Assembly: GCF_030463565.1 (NCBI RefSeq)
Contig: NC_134643.1
Span: 74,087,721-74,151,720 of the forward strand
Source: Pelecanus crispus
Lineage: Eukaryota; Chordata; Aves; Pelecaniformes; Pelecanidae
Direction of reading: 5' to 3'
DNA length: 64,000 bases
In this document: one piece after another, positions 62,093-64,000 of the stretch
Layout: the number at the start of each line of letters is the position of its first letter
How positions within the stretch are numbered: the stretch's first letter is position 1
Notes under the pieces: generated by a model
The model's database searches: none
The model's input: the letters and a program-made list of their open reading frames with translations, nothing else
Told to the model about the DNA's origin: nothing
Made by a program: the position numbers and the translations under genes

Positions 62093-62618
62093 AACAATGT
62101 TTCCCATCTGACAAGAAATACAATTAAGTCTTATGAAGTTGTGTTTTAAAAAGTTTTAGAAATGTGCCTGACACAAAGTTTATGTGTTATTTTCAGAAGG
62201 TATTGCATTTTGTTATTATACTTTAATGAACTCAGATTATGGTAATGCATGCATTGTACTAAGACTTTAGATTGTTTTTGACCTCTAGCAGGCATTGGCA
62301 AGACTGAAATTTTAATTTCTCGGTGTGATTGAACTTCAGGGTATGGGGTTTGGGGTTTTTTTTGCACTCATTTCTTTTTCTGTCAGTGTTCGTAGGATCA
62401 GAAAGAGCTGGAAGCTGAAGTCAGGAGCACCTTAATGAAAGTTAAACCTAAGTTTAGATTTAATTGCTTATTTTCATGAAACTGCTTCTATGGGCGAGAC
62501 AGCTATTTCAGGGACTTAAACAGGAGAATAAAGAATTGTTTGAACTAATGCACGCATGTATTTTACCTGTATCTGTTGATGGCAAATTTGGTCATCTTTA
62601 ATACAACTAAGTGGGTCA

Positions 62619-62737
62619 GGTTCAAGGTCAGGTTGGATGGGGCTTTGAGCAACCTAATGCCCCTACCCATGGTAGGGGGGTTGGAGCTGGATGATTTTTA
62701 AAGGTCCCTTCCAACCGAAACCGTTCCATGATTCTGT
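62619..62737 (+). mobile_element. CR1 LINE 3' end fragment
   Basis: The last ~120 bases of a CR1 element in sense orientation: GTTGGATGGGGCTTTGAGCA, then CAACCTAATG, CCCATGGTAGGGGGGTTGGA, GCTGGATGATTTTTAAAGGT and CCCTTCCAACCGAAACCGTT, ending CCATGATTCTGTAAG. This is the typical avian CR1 3' terminus with its ATTCT-type tail. It is well preserved compared with the 51.4-kb copy and so probably younger. Confidence 0.93.
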
Positions 62738-64000
62738 AAGTGTAAATTTTAATCTTCAGTATTAATTTGAAGTAATAAATATTGCATTGAGGTTACCATA
62801 GTGTAAATGAGATCAGGATCTTGAGTGTTTTGAATTTTATAGATGTGCTGGGATTTCTTACATTGTAAGTCACTACAATATAAGTATACAATATTGCTGT
62901 TGTTTGGACATGGGAAATTATTGGGCAAGGCAAAAAGGCGTAGGTAGGTTTTTAGTAAAAACCTTCACAATTCTTAAGATACTTATTAGTGGGGGAGACA
63001 GGCGGAACAAATACAGTGTGAAGGATCCTATAGCTTTTTGTCAGGGAATTATATGTTTGTAGCTAGCTCAGTACTTAGAGGAAGTTAGTGAAAGTTTTCT
63101 AAGTTGTTTTTTCCCCTAAAAAAACAAACACAAAAGGCAAATAAAAATGTGAAAAATGTCTTTCTATTTTTTGTCTTTGACTGTCTTGAAATATATAGAC
63201 ATATTTTTAGTCCTATAGCAAGTATTAAGTCCTTGGGGATAACACAGGTTTTTCTCTTCATGGACACTATATTGTTTTATGATGATCATGGAAAACCATT
63301 TGCTAGGTCTGAGGCAGAAATAGACTTTTCAATTCTGCAGCCACAGTTGGAAACAACACAGTTGGGTTTTAGGGACAAAACGTGCTGAGTGGTATTCTAC
63401 TGCTGTTTTCTTGTCTTTCAATCGAATGTGCAGGCTTGGGGCAGATTTCTGTAAGAGCTTGCAAATTCATCCTTTGTCTTCAGAGAAAACTTACCTCTAT
63501 GTACATAGTTGCAGCATTACTTATTCCCAAACTCTGGTTGGAGCTGCCTCATCAGTTTGCTGTGAAGGGAAGTACTAGAGAAGAGAGGTACAGATGAAAG
63601 AGCTGAGAAAGAGGGGGAGGAGCAGAACAGATGTGGAAGAAGAACTTTCCACTGGTTTAGAGTGGTTTCTTACTACTGGCTGATCAACTCATTTGTCCTA
63701 CTACTGTTCTTTGGATCAGAAGAAAAATTGATGGTGTGGATACACAATTTGTTGCAGCTGGTGACAGAATGCATATCTTAAAATCACTTTTCTATTACCC
63801 TTGTAAGCTCAGAGCACAAGAGAAAAGGTTTGTGCCTCCCTCCCCAACAGTATGATTTAATCACTCATTTTGCAAATGAAATAATTGTAAATATAAACCA
63901 AATACTTATAAAAATACCAATAATTATTGTAGCTAGTACTAGCTTAGTTGCATGTATCTTGTGTTTCTTCTTAATTATTGTTGGACTTTTTTTATTCTGT

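Larger units (their letters stand above)
32900..64000 (+). other. AEBP2: AEBP2 gene, 5' portion (gene-level span)
   Basis: Three coding exons join in phase to give the first 321 residues of AEBP2, a zinc-finger protein that is an accessory subunit of Polycomb repressive complex 2 (with JARID2 in the PRC2.2 form) and helps direct H3K27 methylation in the nucleus. Visible here: the low-complexity N-terminus and two of three C2H2 fingers. The third finger (family sequence begins around CVVGGCNASF) and the Lys/Arg-rich and C-terminal regions that contact the PRC2 core are not found before 64000, so the gene runs out of the window. The human protein is about 517 residues by memory. Confidence 0.93.
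56313..64000 (+). other. AEBP2: AEBP2 intron 3 (runs off the window)
   Basis: At least 7.7 kb of AT-rich intron after gtaagg. The next expected exon (finger 3) was searched for by eye and not found. Contents: T-rich runs near 57192 and 60057-60089, an (AAAC)n repeat at 59879-59897, a perfect 26-bp palindrome at 62067-62092, and a CR1 fragment at 62619-62737. ORFs of up to 114 codons (for example 57684-58028) lack splice sites and family resemblance. Confidence 0.85.

Overview
This window is vertebrate nuclear DNA, almost certainly from a bird. It has AT-rich introns with consensus GT/AG boundaries, a GC-rich CpG-island promoter, and retroposon fragments whose 3' ends carry the ATTCTGTGATTCT-type tail of avian CR1 LINEs (minus strand near 26.3-26.7 kb, plus strand near 62.6-62.7 kb, and an older plus-strand copy at 51.4-52.0 kb). 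I see no bacterial-style genes, operons, CRISPR arrays or viral genes with intact coding capacity.

Two protein-coding genes lie head-to-tail on the + strand. From 1 to about 15.1 kb is the 3' portion of PLEKHA5: six coding exons (2947-3062, 4395-4604, 7354-7512, 8761-8888, 9731-9876, 11058-11152) that join in phase and end in a conserved C-terminus (…GSHFMCV, stop at 11150-11152). A likely untranslated final exon (14210 to about 15.1 kb) has three AATAAA signals. From about 15.4 to 32.8 kb is intergenic DNA with one CR1 fragment and no gene I can support, apart from a possible alternative PLEKHA5 end exon at 15121-15367.

From about 32.8 kb a CpG island covers the promoter and first coding exon of AEBP2, a PRC2 accessory zinc-finger protein. 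Exon 1 (33497-34143) encodes the low-complexity acidic/Ser/Gly N-terminus. After an 18.7-kb intron, exon 2 (52822-53029) encodes zinc finger 1, and exon 3 (56205-56312) encodes zinc finger 2. The third finger and C-terminal part are not seen, so the rest of the gene presumably lies beyond 64000. This gene order and orientation matches, from memory, the human 12p12 arrangement PLEKHA5-AEBP2. The two proteins are not known to work together: PLEKHA5 is a membrane/cytoskeleton adaptor and AEBP2 a chromatin factor.

The window holds no convincing undescribed system. The items most worth a second look are a phase-consistent pair of unannotated exon-like segments downstream of the PLEKHA5 stop, a possible short 5'UTR intron in front of AEBP2, an imperfect three-copy repeat block with LTR-like character at 1.77-2.2 kb, and a perfect 26-bp palindrome in AEBP2 intron 3. 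Exon calls rest on reading frame, splice sites and my recall of the protein families; no alignment or expression data were available.
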